DNA of 64,000 nucleotides, from contig CM068827.1 in assembly GCA_028554795.2 (NCBI GenBank), positions 138,080,268-138,144,267 on the forward strand, in the 5' to 3' direction. The notes under the pieces were generated by a model. The model did not search any database. It saw nothing but the letters and a program-made list of their open reading frames with translations, and had not been told where the DNA came from. The position numbers were made by a program, and so were the translations under genes. The stretch comes from Sinohyriopsis cumingii. Taxonomy: Eukaryota; Mollusca; Bivalvia; Unionida; Unionidae. Below, one piece after another: positions 25,260 to 37,624 of the stretch (within the stretch, counting starts at the first letter, position 1; each line of letters starts with the position of its first letter).

Positions 25260-26367
25260 GCAGAATTTGAAGTACATTGCAAATCTTAAATCTTAGTAAA
25301 CAAATAATTTATTACATGTCGATTCAATAATTAAAACCCGATTATTCGTGCATGATGGACCAGAAATCTGTAGCATGTATCTTGTTCTTTTTGTTAATGG
25401 TTAGTTCCAGTTCTCTGTGTCTCTGTCTCTGTCTCTCTCCCACGCACACACATATACACACACACATACCATCCCCACCTTCTCACACACTTACCTGGAA
25501 AGTGGGTCGAAGTTAGCTTACTTGATATATTTTACAGTTCTAATATTTAGCTTCAGCAGTCTCCGATGGCTTCAAGTCTGCACATAGCTCATGGCAGAAA
25601 ATTCTGCATAAGCTGACAGATTCAGTACGCCGTGATGCCCTCTTAAATAGATGGAAGAATTGGTAAAGTACCTCAGATACTGTATCGACTGAAGTCATCC
25701 AAACTTATACCATCATCATGATCTAATTGTGAACCGGAAGGAAAGCATGTGCACCATCTACTGGTCACTTCCTCTCGTCTGCTAGGAACGCTATAAAAAC
25801 ACTTGCTGTCTGTATCGACTTTGATGCTTGATGTCTGCTATCTTATTTTGCCTCTAGATCAATCGAAATATAACGGTGCATTCCCTGCTGGAGTTAAGTA
25901 TATTCAATGTTTTGAAGATAATTCTTGGATATATTAAATTCGGTATATGCAATTTAAAAAATATTGTTCCCGATAATAATAAAAATGTGCGTCAATCAGA
26001 GAGGCAAATAATCGGTTTGTATTATTTCGCCGCATCTGGCGCGTGTGGTGATAAGTCAGTGGTTGTATATTTTACATTGTTTTAGAATATTTTCTCCTAA
26101 TTAATGGCTTTCGGTGTGATCACAATGTGTTAGGAAGTAAGTATTAACGTACATTAAAGACCGTTAAGATGCTAAACTGTTCTTAAGGTGTAAGCTGTAT
26201 TAGATGAAATAGCAGAATTTACATGTTAGTACGTTATAAATATTGCACAGATGCTTTCTATAATATTCAGAAAATATTAAATAATTATATTAACAAAGCA
26301 CGAGTTAAGGTAAATTGAAATTCAATTATTTTGCTTGTGAGAAAAAAAGCTATATTGTCTAGTGTTA
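25260..26367. other. Upstream region of the vWA-ShKT gene
   Basis: No coding region is seen. A short CA-rich stretch lies at 25440-25470. A minus-strand TATA candidate is not clear, so the promoter cannot be placed. Confidence 0.4.
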
Positions 26368-26553
26368 AAGTTGTTGTTGTTGTTGTTGCAGGGTTTAACG
26401 CCATTTTTCAGCACACGATAGGCTATACATGGCGGCCAATATTAATTGTGGAGAAAGAACCAGGGAAAACCCCAGAAATAACTACCGACCCACGAGAAGC
26501 TACTGGCAAGCTTTCTCCCATACCCACGTTAGCCGAATCCGAGACTCGAACCC
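26368..26553 (-). repeat. SINE family A copy, head truncated
   Basis: The body from the GTTGTTGTTGTTG tail block through GGGTTTAACGCCATTTTTCA and CTATACATGGCGGCC to GAGACTCGAACCC is present; the A-box end is missing. Confidence 0.8.
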
Positions 26554-27199
26554 GACTAGTCTTAAAGTGTTTCATATTTATTTTCAAACATTGATTTGTA
26601 AGAGTGACAGATTCTTGTGTCACATAACACGGGTTGTCAGGTAGACTATAGTCTATTTGAAGCTAATCATTGTTATAACTTAACAGACACAATGAATTCA
26701 GTTATATGTTGCATGCTTCCATATTGTATAAATGTTCAATAATGTTTGAGTTCTCATAATCCAGTGAGATTATTCCGGTCGGACACATATTTCTTATATC
26801 AACCTGGTTATTATATTATTAATCTGGTACTGTGATAACATGATTTAATGTGCAACAAAGCAAATTCGTGTGTTCGTATCAGTAGTTAATATTGTTGTAT
26901 TTGCATTTAATCGTGTCTCGTGTTCTACACGACTGTCGTTGTAATATTAGCTGCTTTTGAAGTATAATTATGTGGTGTTACCTGTCCACTGGATGCTGCG
27001 GTCGATGGTGACGTTGACTTGGAGACCAAAGGGTTTACAGGGAATGATTAGGTTCTTGAGGGATCCTTAAGCATACTTGGCGGGGCGGGGCATGCATGAT
27101 GGCTACTTGAATATTCGAAGAGAGTTATATAACCGGAATTGCATCTTGATCGCAAGCTGTCCGCCACGAAACAATTATGTGCAATTATTTGAATTAATA

Positions 27200-27735
27200 A
27201 TGTTCACTATCACTGTATGAGTGAAATCAGTCGTTCGATACCACTGTATGAGTGAAATCTGTGGTTCGATATCGCTATATGAGAGAAATCTGTAGTTTGA
27301 TATAGCTATATGAGAGAAATCAGGAGTCCGATATCACTATATGAGTGAAATCAGTAATTCGATATCGCTATATGAGAGAAATCTGTAGTTCGATATCGCT
27401 ATATGAGAGAAATCTGTAGTTTGATATAGCTATATGAGTGAAATCAGGAGTCCGATATCACTATATGAGTGAAATCAGTAATTCGATATCGCTATATGAG
27501 TGCAATCAGTAGTTTGATATGGCTATATGAGTGAAATCAGGAGTCCGATATCACTAAATGAGTGAAATTAGTAATTTGCTATCGCTATATGAGTGAAATC
27601 AGTAGTTCGCTATCAATATATGAGTGAAATCTGTAGTTCGATAATACTAAATAAGTGAAATCAGAAGTTTGATATCGCTATATGAGTGAAATCACTAGAT
27701 CGATATTGCTATATAAGTGAAATCATTAGTAGGAA
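27200..27735. repeat. 31-bp minisatellite, about 17 units
   Basis: The unit ATATGAGTGAAATCAGTAG followed by TTCGATATCGCT is repeated with point variation. One more unit at 28206-28245 lies beyond an insertion. Confidence 0.9.
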
Positions 27736-28205
27736 GCACACCCTAAACACCTCGACTAGTAATACCATAATAACCTTGAAAATCTCTCTTCATACATGAT
27801 TTCTACTAAGAACCTCTAAAAACAGCGTAGAACATCCCCCCTCCTTTAGAACATTTTGAAAAAGAAAAAAAAAAAAAAAAATCGAAAAAAAAAACCAAAA
27901 AAAAAAAACAATCGCAAGAAACACCAGGCAAATGCAACAAGAAACTAGCGATGTAAAGCAAGTAGGACCGTTCCCGAGCTCTTCTTCCCACTAATGACAG
28001 CCAACCATTCAACTGTAGGGACCTTTATGGACCCACAGATTGAGGCCAAACTATCAGGGTTCCTTGAATCCATAAAAGCCTGGGGAAGGTGGCACCATCC
28101 CCTTCCCCAGGAACAACTAGCAGAATGCGGTGCAGTCAGAAAAAAGTGGCACATGCACAATTGTGCGCACGCCACTATAATTAAACTCAACAACAAAAAG
28201 TTTGA
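27736..28205. other. Foreign segment splitting the 31-bp minisatellite
   Basis: A unique 470-bp sequence with A-rich runs at 27860-27910 interrupts the repeat array. It has weakly coding-like short frames on both strands (27994-28218 plus; 27945-28196 minus) with no motif I recognise. Probably an inserted retro-element piece. Confidence 0.45.
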
Positions 28206-28245
28206 TTTCGCTATATGAGTGAAATCAGTCGTTCGATATCACTGT

Positions 28246-29052
28246 ACTTACTTGTGGATGCAACAAACAGTAATACTATCTGTGTACAAATATCACATAC
28301 TTTAACCAACCGTCATGATCAAATCAGATATTGTTCATTTTGTGTATAAATTCTAAATAGTGACCATCCATGTTCGAATTAATTCCGTTTGGGAACGATA
28401 TAATTTCCTTACATCAGTTATTGTATTCGGTACGCATCATTCGGTTAAATGCATTGTTGTTTACTTTATGCACATGAGTCTAGATTCAAACCACATTAGA
28501 AATAAACTGCTTTAAACAAATAAACATTTCATTCACAAAATTGCTTTCATCGTCTTCGCAAAATCCAACACCAATCCGGCTTAATCGTGTTACTCGTATG
28601 GACACATTCTAGTGATATGGTCTGATTGGTGCATCTTTTGCCCATTTGTTCTATTTATGTACAAAGCCGAACGTTCCATTCGCAACACCATGGTGTGTAT
28701 GTGTGTGTGGGATAAGGAGATGGATACATTTAATTAAGATTTAGATTTAAATGTTCCAGTTATTCGTGACTTTGAAACCATTATTGTTAGTAGGTTTTGT
28801 GTGAAAATGTAATAACAATTCTGCTGTTAATTATTGCCTGCTATATGATTATTAGTTTATGCTTTTGACGTCATTATGCTGTTTAATTAAATTGGGGACG
28901 TACGCATTGAGTTTAACTTTTGATGTCAGAGAATAAAGCAGCTCATGTTGTTAATAAACTTTCTTGACAATTTTGAACTGATTCCACCTTGATGATTGAA
29001 ACAAAAATGAAAGAAAAACAAGAACGCGAACTTGACCGATCCAATACGCACA
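28246..29052. other. Host non-coding spacer
   Basis: Nothing supportable seen. Confidence 0.5.
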
Positions 29053-29063
29053 TCTCTCTCTCT

Positions 29064-29111
<48 letters not shown>

Positions 29112-29122
29112 GCACACACACA
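29053..29122. repeat. (CT)n and (CA)n compound microsatellite
   Basis: CT repeats pass directly into CA repeats. Confidence 0.9.
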
Positions 29123-29216
29123 TAAGTGAATTTTTAGTTAGCGTTACCATTGCATCTCATAAGAATAATGACCAGATAAATGGTTGTTTGTGATTTTGTT
29201 TTTACTGGATGAAACT

Positions 29217-29286
29217 ACATACATACATACATACATACATACATACAGTCATACATACATACATACATACATACATACATACATGC
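29217..29286. repeat. (ATAC)n microsatellite
   Basis: Seventeen or so ATAC units with one interruption. Confidence 0.95.
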
Positions 29287-29314
29287 ATACAGACGTATGT
29301 ACGTACGCATATAC

Positions 29315-29434
29315 GTTGTTGTTGTTGTAGGGTTTAACGCCATTTTTCAACACACGACAGGCTATATATGGCGGCCAGTTTTATTGGTGGAGGAAGAACC
29401 AGGGAAAACCCCGGAAAGAACCACCGAACCACGC
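29315..29434 (-). repeat. SINE family A, partial copy
   Basis: Tail and body from GTTGTTGTTG through GGGTTTAACGCCATTTTTCA to GAAAGAACCACCGA. The tRNA-like half is replaced by an ATGT microsatellite. Confidence 0.8.
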
Positions 29435-29508
29435 ATGTATGTATGTATGTATGTATGTATGTATGTATGTATGTATGAATGTATGTATGTATATATGTAT
29501 GTACGTAT
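29433..29508. repeat. (ATGT)n microsatellite
   Basis: Direct continuation of the truncated SINE. Confidence 0.9.
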
Positions 29509-29611
29509 ATGCATAGATTCGTACGTATACACACACACACACGTACATTCGTATGCAAGCAGGGAAGTAGCTTGACATTAGGAGAGAGTTCAAGGGAAAT
29601 GTGAGGCATCG

Positions 29612-29642
29612 ATTATTATTATTATTATTATTATTATTATTT
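29612..29642. repeat. (ATT)n microsatellite
   Basis: Ten ATT units. Confidence 0.9.
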
Positions 29643-29811
29643 TATCAATTGTTTGCGGACGGAACGTTCATTAAGATATACAGAAATAGGTTTATAGTTT
29701 GGTATATCGACTTTTTTTGGACCAAATGTCCGAAGAGTTTTAAATGTTTTTTCTTCAAATAAAATAATGACTCTGTGAATCATTTAAGCAACACTTCTGC
29801 CACAACTTGTC

Positions 29812-29812
<1 letters not shown>

Positions 29813-29847
<35 letters not shown>
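29813..29847. repeat. (GA)n microsatellite
   Basis: GA repeat. Confidence 0.9.
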
Positions 29848-29849
<2 letters not shown>

Positions 29850-29852
<3 letters not shown>

Positions 29853-30732
29853 ATACTTCCAGCTCTCTGTGTATCCTATGTCTTCAAATACGAAATACAA
29901 ATGAATACATTGGTATAAAATTCGGTACTTTTCTTCATATGTATTTGCAAGGAGAAGAAGTTCAAGAGAAGTCTTACCTCCACCGATGTTTGCCTTATTG
30001 ATAAGGCTATCTGAATACCGGTGTTGTCGAGTGCTAATGTCCGCTTTGCTGCACGATTTACGTATTGCAAGGGGTCACTTAAATGCGTACCAATTTATAA
30101 AGTCTACAAACGAGAGGCACTTTTGTATCACTGACCACTTTTTCAAACTGATATGCCACTAAAATTCTTTTGGTCGTAGGCATTCAACAAAACACAGTTT
30201 AAATAGATTATGTATTTATTTACTTGGCAAACACACGTTACATGCCTCTGCAATGCACGGGATCTACGTATCTGCAAGCTGTAATTAAACTACTCTTAGA
30301 ATTATCTTGTTTGAACATATCACAATTCGGGTGTGAGTGTAAGACATGAAATAAAAGGTGTGGCATTCCTTCAGTCCATAATTTATTCCATCATGAGGTT
30401 GCTAAACACAGGCAACGCTGTCTTTAACTAACAGTAGGCAAGGGTAAGCGGCATCTAGAAGTAACAAAGAATCGCTGCTTTTATCTGAAGGTGCTTAAAT
30501 GAGTCCGTTTTAATTCATAAATCAGCTTCTAACACAGACAAAAGTACCATGACATGTGGAAATATGGTGTCTTTGATATGATACTATGTTTTGTATCATA
30601 CCCATACCGCTTGGTCCATTTGTTTTAAACCCACGGTCAGCGCTCATATTAAGCTAAAGGTACATATATCTATGAATATTGTGAGCATTTAGATGGGATG
30701 AAATAGTCAAGAGGCTGCCCAGCTATGTGTTC
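29850..30732. other. Host non-coding spacer
   Basis: Nothing supportable seen. Confidence 0.5.
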
Positions 30733-31003
30733 AATCGTAAACATTGAAACTGATCAATAAGGACAGCGTTACGTATTGTATCGTAAACATTGAAACTGAT
30801 CAATAAGGGCAGCGTTACGTATTGTATCGTAAACATTGAAACTGATCAATAAGGGCAGCGTTACGTATTGTATCGTAAACATTGAAACTGATCAAATAAG
30901 GGCAACGTTGCGTATTTTATCGTAAACATTGAAACTGATCAATAAGGACAGCGTTACGTATTGTATTGTAAACATTGAAACTGATCAATAAGGGCAGCGT
31001 TGC
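30733..31003. repeat. 46-bp minisatellite, six units
   Basis: Unit TCGTAAACATTGAAACTGAT followed by CAATAAGGGCAGCGTTACGTATTGTA, highly uniform. Confidence 0.95.
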
Positions 31004-31017
31004 ATCCGATTTGTGAC

Positions 31018-31506
31018 ATGTATAAAGCTAACGAATGAGGAATTATTAGGAACATTGGAACAGGGAAAGTTGTTGGAAATATTGATAAGTTTTGTTATTT
31101 GCAAATTGTCATTCGAGGAACTAATACAAATTATGTTTGTTACACATCACACAGGGTTGTTTATGAAGTACATCCTGGTTTGATTCCTAGTGGTTATTCG
31201 TAGATCACAGGAACAGAATTAAAATCGATAATAGACTCGAGAACCTTTATACTTTTACACCGAAAGAAAACATCAGGTGAGGTAGTGCTGGAAAATGCTG
31301 ACAACTTTAAGAATCTTAGATCTGTTGTAGCAACTAACTCTGCTACAAGTGAAGAAATACTATTTTCATCAATCTCATCAGCAGCAAGACATTTTAAAAT
31401 TAATCCAGTATCAGTCATTAGTGTTAATAATGGCACAAGAAATTCGACGTTTTTAAGAACATTGCTTGACAAAATTGTCTATCGATATGAATCACCTAAT
31501 TTTTAA
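31018..31506 (+). pseudogene. Degraded reading frame, possible NUMOD-like DNA-binding segment
   Basis: The plus-strand frame open from about 31285 contains ILFSSISSAARHFKINPVSV and a following LLDKIVYRYE, resembling the helix-turn-helix repeat of NUMOD1-type domains found in virus-like and selfish genes. Upstream the same style of coding is interrupted by stops. The assignment is weak and could be chance similarity. Confidence 0.25.
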
Positions 31507-31509
31507 AAG

Positions 31510-32626
31510 ATTTGCAATTTCGCTTTTAGTCAAGCAACTATTGATAGACCTGTTTAGTGCTTCTCTATCTTATTCGACAGAGATCTTGCCGTATTGCAAC
31601 ATATGATACATTTTTATGTTGCATAACAAAATCAAATTATTTGTTTCTCGTTCTATCTCGAAGTGAGCCGCATCGTTAATATCACCATGGAACATACCCC
31701 TTATTGCCATTTCAAATTGATAAGGATTCACCTCTTTAGCTCGAGTAACAAATCTATCCATATTTTATAATTAACACAAAATTATAGTGATTTGCACCCC
31801 ACTGCTAGCAGTTTAGTTGCAGATCAATTTTCAGAATATTTCTTAGACCTTCCCTTGTCAGACAACAGAGAACCCACTTCATAACAGTATCTCTATCACA
31901 TCGAACACATATTTGTTCGTATTTGTCAAGTTCTGATACCTCAGAATATGTCATTAACACTATAAAAGCTGAGTAAAGATCATGTTCAACTGGTACGTTT
32001 ACATATTTTTGTTCTGTTTTTTCATTACTGAAAAAATATTTTAACAGCGTCTAGCAGCAGGTTTATATTTAAGATTTGATGATACTTATTCTTTCATCGG
32101 ACATTTTATTACATTAATTAGACAAATGTATATGTCTTTGATAAAAAGATTATCAAGTCTTCCAGCTGACCTTGACATTGAGATCGCAGTTCAATGCAAT
32201 CACGTGTCATTACAGAACCAGAGTGCAGTGAATAAGGATTCGAAGAATCCCAATACTGCTAGCAGTCAAGATGCAGCGCATAAGGATTCGAGGTATCCCA
32301 AGTACGATCTAGAAATGTATATACTTATTGTCGTCGAAGATAAATTTGCTTATGAACCAGGTATAACACCTCAATATGAATAAGTTTTTGTAGCAGAAAA
32401 ATCACCGTACAATGTAAAATATCATCGCGCTAAAACGATTAATACATTTTATTTTAATATCTATGTGCATCTGCTAATCTGGGAGATGTTAAACCGTGGA
32501 CAGCTAGAAGTTTATGGTCGTCAAACAAATATAAAATTTCATTTTTGGTTCCTTAAGATTTTTAACTTGATGGTAGAGTGCGCACTAACAACAACACGAA
32601 TAGAACATTTAATATGTGCAGGCCAT
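31510..32626. other. Degraded coding-like region, unidentified
   Basis: Short frames on both strands (31570-31761 minus; 32126-32383 plus, with a repeated NKDSKNP/HKDSRYP motif) suggest old transposon or viral DNA. I recognise no family. Confidence 0.3.
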
Positions 32627-32640
32627 TGAAATGTAAATCT
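32627..32640. repeat. Left target-site duplication of retroelement
   Basis: TGAAATGTAAATCT, repeated exactly at 34889-34902 after the poly(A). Confidence 0.85.
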
Positions 32641-34888
32641 TACACTCCTTGTTGAGAAGTACAGTCAGTTATAGCAATGGCGCGTACAAAGCAAACAGTT
32701 TAGAGGTCCTGGGACCCCCAACAGGAATATCTTTACTGTCCATTACTGTCCATTACGGACTCCAAATCTTATAAAGGGTAAGAATCAACTTATATCAATT
32801 AACAAATCTACAAATACAGGAATTCAACATGGAAAAACAAGAAACCGAAACTGGAGCACGTGCAACACGAGGCAATATGGCGACTAGAAGAGAAGTCAAT
32901 TACCTTGAGAAATTCTTCAAGCTGAAAAGGGTAGAGACGCATGGAAGAAGCTACCTACAATGTACATATAGAGAAGGAACACAAGAAATAGATATGAGGC
33001 ACATACAGAGGGAAAATATACCAAATCTTACTACGGTAATGATAGCCATGAAAATAGCCAACCCAGAATGTATGAACAGAGTATACTCCATAAACCCTAA
33101 TGGATACAAAGGCTATATAGTAAGACCGAAAGGGAAGAAACCGATTTTACCATATGGAGAGATGTGTATTGGGAAAGAAAAGGTGACAATAAAGGAACCA
33201 GAACCACTGATAAGGGAGATAAAGAAACGAACAGGAGAATTACATGTAACAGACATCCCGCTTGAAATTCCAATAGAAGAAATAGTGAAGCTTTTTGAGG
33301 AAAAATTTAATATTCCAGTTAGCTCAGCACGGAATAGAACGACAGAAACAACATCAATATTAGACGGAACACAGATACTAGAAATAGAAAGAAGTAATAT
33401 GAAGAAAGTGAAGAAAGCCTTTTACATATTCGGGTTCTTAGCCAAGTCTTGGTATAAAGGATGCATATATGACAGAACATGCAATAGATGTGGGAAAACA
33501 GGTCACACACCATTCAAATGTCCCCAGAATTCGGAAAAGATAGTACCAGCAATGACAACAACAACAAACATATCCAGCAGGCAAATGGTAATAGGAAGTA
33601 TGCAGCAACAAAAACAACCAATATCACAAGATGGACTACAGCAACAACAACAACAACAGCTACAAGTACAGGGACAACAAATACAAGAACAGGAAATACC
33701 GAAACAAGCAGCACAAAAGCAAAGAATGGAACAAATACAACCACAACAACAACAAGGAAGAGAAATTTCACTACAGAAAGAAATTACGGACAAAAAGCAA
33801 GGGCAAAATATTCAACTACAACAACAACAACAGACGCGAACCCAGTTTTCAGTAGGAAATGAACAACAAGGACATAAAAGGCAACAGCAACAACAACAAA
33901 TACAGATACAATCAGGGCAACAACAACGGGTGATTGAAACTAGTCAAGAACAACAACAAAAGACAATAAAATCACAGCAACAACTAGGAAATATAGACCA
34001 GCATGAAACTACCAATACTAAACAGGAGAATAAAAATCAACAACAACAACAACAACAACAGAATCAAGCCCAGCTTCCAGTAGAAAACGGACTACAGGGA
34101 TGTAAACAACAATAACAACAACTACAAATACAGACACAAGCACGAAGTAAAGAGAAAAGACAACAACAAAATAACACGTTAATCCAACAAGATATTGAAA
34201 CCGGACAACAACAACAACAAAAGAAGATAAAACCACAGCAACAACTAGAAAACAACCTACAACAACAACAAACAAAACGAAGCTTACAAGAAAAAGAAGT
34301 GTTACCAATACAATCACAACTGCTTCATGGGACCAAACCACTACAGCAAGAAAATGACACAATACAGGAGACTATAGTATTCAGATTACAACAGATCCAG
34401 AAAACACAAGCACCCAGGCTATTAGAAATAATCCAAATCAACAAGACACCGCAGCAAGAAAAAATCAGTCCAAACGAAAATTCAGAATCGCTATAAACAG
34501 AGAATAGAAAACAAGGGCAGGAAGAAGCTCCCAAAAAAACCAATTCGACTAAAGAAGAGAAACGGGAAACAAGCCCAGAAGCAAGGAAAGCACTTAAGGA
34601 AATGACGAAAGCAAAAAGACAAGAAAGGAGAAGACGACAACAAGAGGAGGAGAAAAAAAGGATAGAAGAAGAAATTTGGTTCAGCACAGATTAATATATT
34701 GAAAAAATAGAAGAATAAAATATATTTAAAAGAAAAAAAAAATTAATTGAAATTTTACAATTCAAAAAAGCAATAACACGATAGCTAAACATACAGAATA
34801 CAAATACAAACATGTAGGGCAGGAGGGCCTCCCTAAATGGTCTGTGAAGATCAAAAGGAGAGAGAACCCTCCAAAAAAAAAAAAAAAG
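32641..34888 (+). mobile_element. ORF1-only (gag-like) retroelement with poly(A) tail
   Basis: A 2.25-kb insert flanked by a perfect 14-bp duplication and ending in a 15-A tail. It contains a 5' untranslated region of about 190 bp, one zinc-knuckle ORF and a 3' UTR. No reverse transcriptase is present, so it must have been copied by an enzyme acting in trans, like half-LINEs or a retrotransposed ORF1 transcript. Confidence 0.8.
32829..34694 (+). pseudogene. Gag/ORF1-like zinc-knuckle protein with poly-Gln region
   Basis: One frame runs 621 codons with two TAA stops, at 34113-34115 and 34494-34496, the first inside a CAA tract and so probably a CAA-to-TAA change. Residues 1-215 are globular and basic. 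A CCHC knuckle follows (CNRCGKTGHTPFKC, about residues 217-230), then a long Gln-rich low-complexity region and a charged coiled-coil end (KAKRQERRRRQQEEE). The layout is that of an ORF1 nucleic-acid chaperone of a non-LTR element. Confidence 0.75.
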
Positions 34889-34902
34889 TGAAATGTAAAT
34901 CT
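34889..34902. repeat. Right target-site duplication of retroelement
   Basis: Exact copy of 32627-32640. Confidence 0.85.
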
Positions 34903-34935
34903 GTCCTTACGAAACGATTTGCAATAATTTGATTA

Positions 34936-35060
34936 AAGATTTTTGATCTCACTAGTTGGTATCCAACTTTTAAATCTATCATTATTACCTCTCCATTTGA
35001 GTAAACTTCGTTTACCTATATGACAAGCATCGCGATCAGCGTAAATGAGATATACTATGA
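34936..35060 (-). pseudogene. Chromodomain-like C-terminal fragment, possible relic integrase
   Basis: Minus strand reads ADRDACHIGKRSLLKWRGNN then RFKSWIPTSEIKNL and a stop, matching the end of integrase chromodomains (YLVKWKG...F.SWI...DI). Only some 40 residues are legible. Confidence 0.4.
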
Positions 35061-35149
35061 GGAAGGCGATGTGACAAGGAAGGAATAAAAACCCTACAGA
35101 AAGAAAACGACACAAGAGAATTATCATATTGGATATGGAAGAGGTAAGG

Positions 35150-36940
35150 GAAGAGAATTGAAAGAAGGTGTAAATTTGGAGGGTTTACAGTAAACAGGTA
35201 ATATATAAGCGATAGGCGTTGCTACAAAAGATCCAAGTCTAACAGAAAAATGGTAACGACTGGTACCTTCGGTTTTAGCAGCTTGAATATCTCCTGTACA
35301 AATGCTTTGCTGAGAACATAGTAAAATCTAATTGTGCTCTCTTCAAACATAGAATTTTCAAGGCAATCGACAGGAAATGTGTATCACAATTTACAGCTTC
35401 CCTAACAATTAACTCCAAAATCAATAATCCAACTTACAACAAAAAACGCTATTCAATCAACTTCACTGTAACTAAAAATACATTGTTTCTAGATTGTACA
35501 ATATTGTTATGAAACATAAACGACATGAACGAAAAGCATATTTAAAAACATCGATGACTTACACAGTTTCGAGAGGTCAAATGGGGATATAATTCCAATG
35601 GAAACAATACAGAACATGTGAGATGCAACTAAAATTTATAATAACTCTTAATAACAATCATACAATTAACATTAATCTTCATCTTTGTTAGACCAAAATG
35701 CTTTTATCACAAAAACACATACAAGCAGAGCAACATTCACTGCTTGAGATTCTTATACACGACAACGGGTTGCAAATTTTAAATCCGTTTGAAATAGTAT
35801 GTGATCTAAAGTTAGGACTGCACACACAAACGTTGGTCAAACTATTCGTGATTGCATTATATTGTATATATGACAATTGATCTCCACGGAGAGGGACTCC
35901 AGATTTGTCAGTCTTTGGAGGATGATTGAAAGACTTAGAAAAAAATGTGATGAATTTCCACACAGCAATTTAGTATGATACAGATTGTGAGAGAAACTGA
36001 CTGTAGTACAGTCGAAGGTTATACAAATTAGAAGCTTACGTGAAAACAACATTCAGGAGTCTCGTGGACATAACATTAAACAGTCAGCGAAGAGATGAAT
36101 ATCATGTAGTCTCTAGAACACTGAAGTTGTATAGATTCTAAATTTTGAGATAGCAGATATTGTTAAATGGAATTCTTTAATATTTTAAGTGTTAGAGGTA
36201 TTCAAAGAATCAAAGTTGTTATTTGAAGTTGCTTGCTCATTTGAGGAGATGGTATCATTGATTGCTATTATTTACTGTAGTTAGATTTTACTCGAATACT
36301 TGGTCACGTTTGAATACAAATGAATTTGATTTAGGATTAAGTACATATCTGTTTAATAGCATGTACATATTTATCCACAAGACTACTTCACAACTAAATT
36401 ATAAAAAGCCTTTGATACTATCATATGACGATTTAATAACTTAAGCAGGAAACAACTACGAGTAATCTAAATATTTAAACAGGGTCTTATTATTTTTTTA
36501 ATGGTGGATATTTGATAGTAATTGACTATTACCAATAGGTAAGCAAGTGATAATTGTTTTCCTCAGGTAAGTAAATACTGATAAAAGTGCCGTAAAATTA
36601 AGAACACATTTGTCAAGGGGCTAACATATCTTAAACGAGTGCACTTTCTTTAAAGAATGAATGAAACTGTATAAGGCACTATGAAATCATATTAATTATG
36701 TATTATGAAATTAGAATTCAAACAGGTATTCAAACAGTATTATTAAACCAGGGTAAGGATGATTCAAAATCTAGTTAATAATACAAGATCATCCTGTTAC
36801 ATTGTCCTCATATAATTGTCCAGGAGGGTTTGATATTGGGGATGACAGTAGTATTATGACCAAAAAAATTATAGAAATTGATTAGGCAAGTCAAGAACAC
36901 AGTATAATGCGTAAGTGATGGCAATGGCTTTTGGTGATGA
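35150..36940. other. AT-rich spacer upstream of copy 2
   Basis: No supported gene. Short frames at 35688-36052 and 36262-36444 have no motifs. Confidence 0.5.
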
Positions 36941-36946
36941 AGGAAA
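36941..36946. repeat. Left target-site duplication of copy 2
   Basis: AGGAAA, identical to 56572-56577. Six base pairs is the usual Polinton value. Confidence 0.9.
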
Positions 36947-37157
36947 AGTAGTGAATGGGGATACCCTACGGACAATGGGAATTAGCATTACAGAACCCCT
37001 TGGGACACTCTACGGACAGTGGAAATTTAACATGGCGAAAAATCGTGGGACACTCTACGGACAAGGGGAATTTTTAAAAATTTTTTAAAAAAGGGGTAGG
37101 CAATGGAAAGGCTATCTCTTTTCGAGAAATATGGCTGGCCCTGAAAAGGGCCTTTGG
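36947..37157 (+). repeat. Left TIR of copy 2, 211 bp
   Basis: Outer end AGTAGTGAATGGGG, matched by the reverse complement of the right TIR with few changes. It contains two GTGGGACACTCTACGGACA-type units, where the right TIR has four. The inner edge is a histone-type stem-loop on the minus strand. Confidence 0.95.
37137..37152 (-). terminator. Histone-type 3' stem-loop, left TIR
   Basis: Minus strand: CCAAA, then GGCCCTTTTCAGGGCC (6-bp stem, TTTC loop), then AGCCA, and about 10 nt later TCTCGAAAAGAGATA. It lies 22 nt after the stop of the minus-strand orphan gene, the distance seen in replication-dependent histone mRNAs. One base departs from the ACCCA flank. Confidence 0.85.
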
Positions 37158-37174
37158 TTTATGTTAATATGCCC

Positions 37175-37405
37175 TTAACATAAAGGGCATTTGCGACATC
37201 TTCTTGTCCTCAAACTTCGTCTTACAGCAGGGCCATACATCAGAGTCCTTTTGAGGCAACCTTGTCTCTCTATATAGACTCTTCTTATCCACAGGCTGCT
37301 GTTGGTCCTGTGGACAACGGTCCACTTGGATCGGACATACATGAGCATGTCCGTCCTGAACATCATTGTTGACACAAGGGTTGAAGATTCAACGTCTGTC
37401 CACAT
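37175..37405 (-). CDS. Conserved orphan protein, 76 residues
   Basis: Begins MWTDVESSTLVSTMMFRTDM and ends RRCRKCPLC; very basic in its second half (IRRVYIERQGCLKR, RRSLRTRRCRK). I know no family. It is real because copy 3 encodes the same protein at 58281-58048, with most residues conserved and one stop. A TATAAATA lies at 37457-37450 on the minus strand, about 45 bp before the ATG, divergent from the promoter of the next gene. It ends in a histone-type stem-loop inside the TIR. A small basic nuclear or RNA-binding role is possible but not shown. Confidence 0.7.
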   Translation of the reverse strand: MWTDVESSTLVSTMMFRTDMLMYVRSKWTVVHRTNSSLWIRRVYIERQGCLKRTLMYGPAVRRSLRTRRCRKCPLC

Positions 37406-37449
37406 GTTGAGGCTCCGAGAATAGGTGAATCAATGCAGTGAACGGCGCT

Positions 37450-37457
37450 TATTTATA
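37450..37457 (-). promoter_or_regulatory. TATA box of orphan gene
   Basis: TATAAATA on the minus strand, conserved in copy 3 at 58324-58331. Confidence 0.7.
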
Positions 37458-37570
37458 GGGACAGGAAGGATTGAAACGGATTGAGTTCATTCACCAATCC
37501 GAACACGCGTTACAGAATTCAGTCAGCCCGCATCCAATCCGAAGAGTGCAGTCTGTGACGTCACGTAGTC

Positions 37571-37578
37571 TATATAGA
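37571..37578 (+). promoter_or_regulatory. TATA box of Gln/Glu-rich coiled-coil gene
   Basis: TATATAGA, followed 20-30 bp later by CAGTCAGTC, an initiator-like sequence, and the ATG at 37625. Copy 3 has TATAGA at 58445 and the same CAGTCAGTC. Confidence 0.65.
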
Positions 37579-37624
37579 TTCGCTAGCGCTTGTGTGCAGT
37601 CAGTCTATGCGACAGTGATTCAAC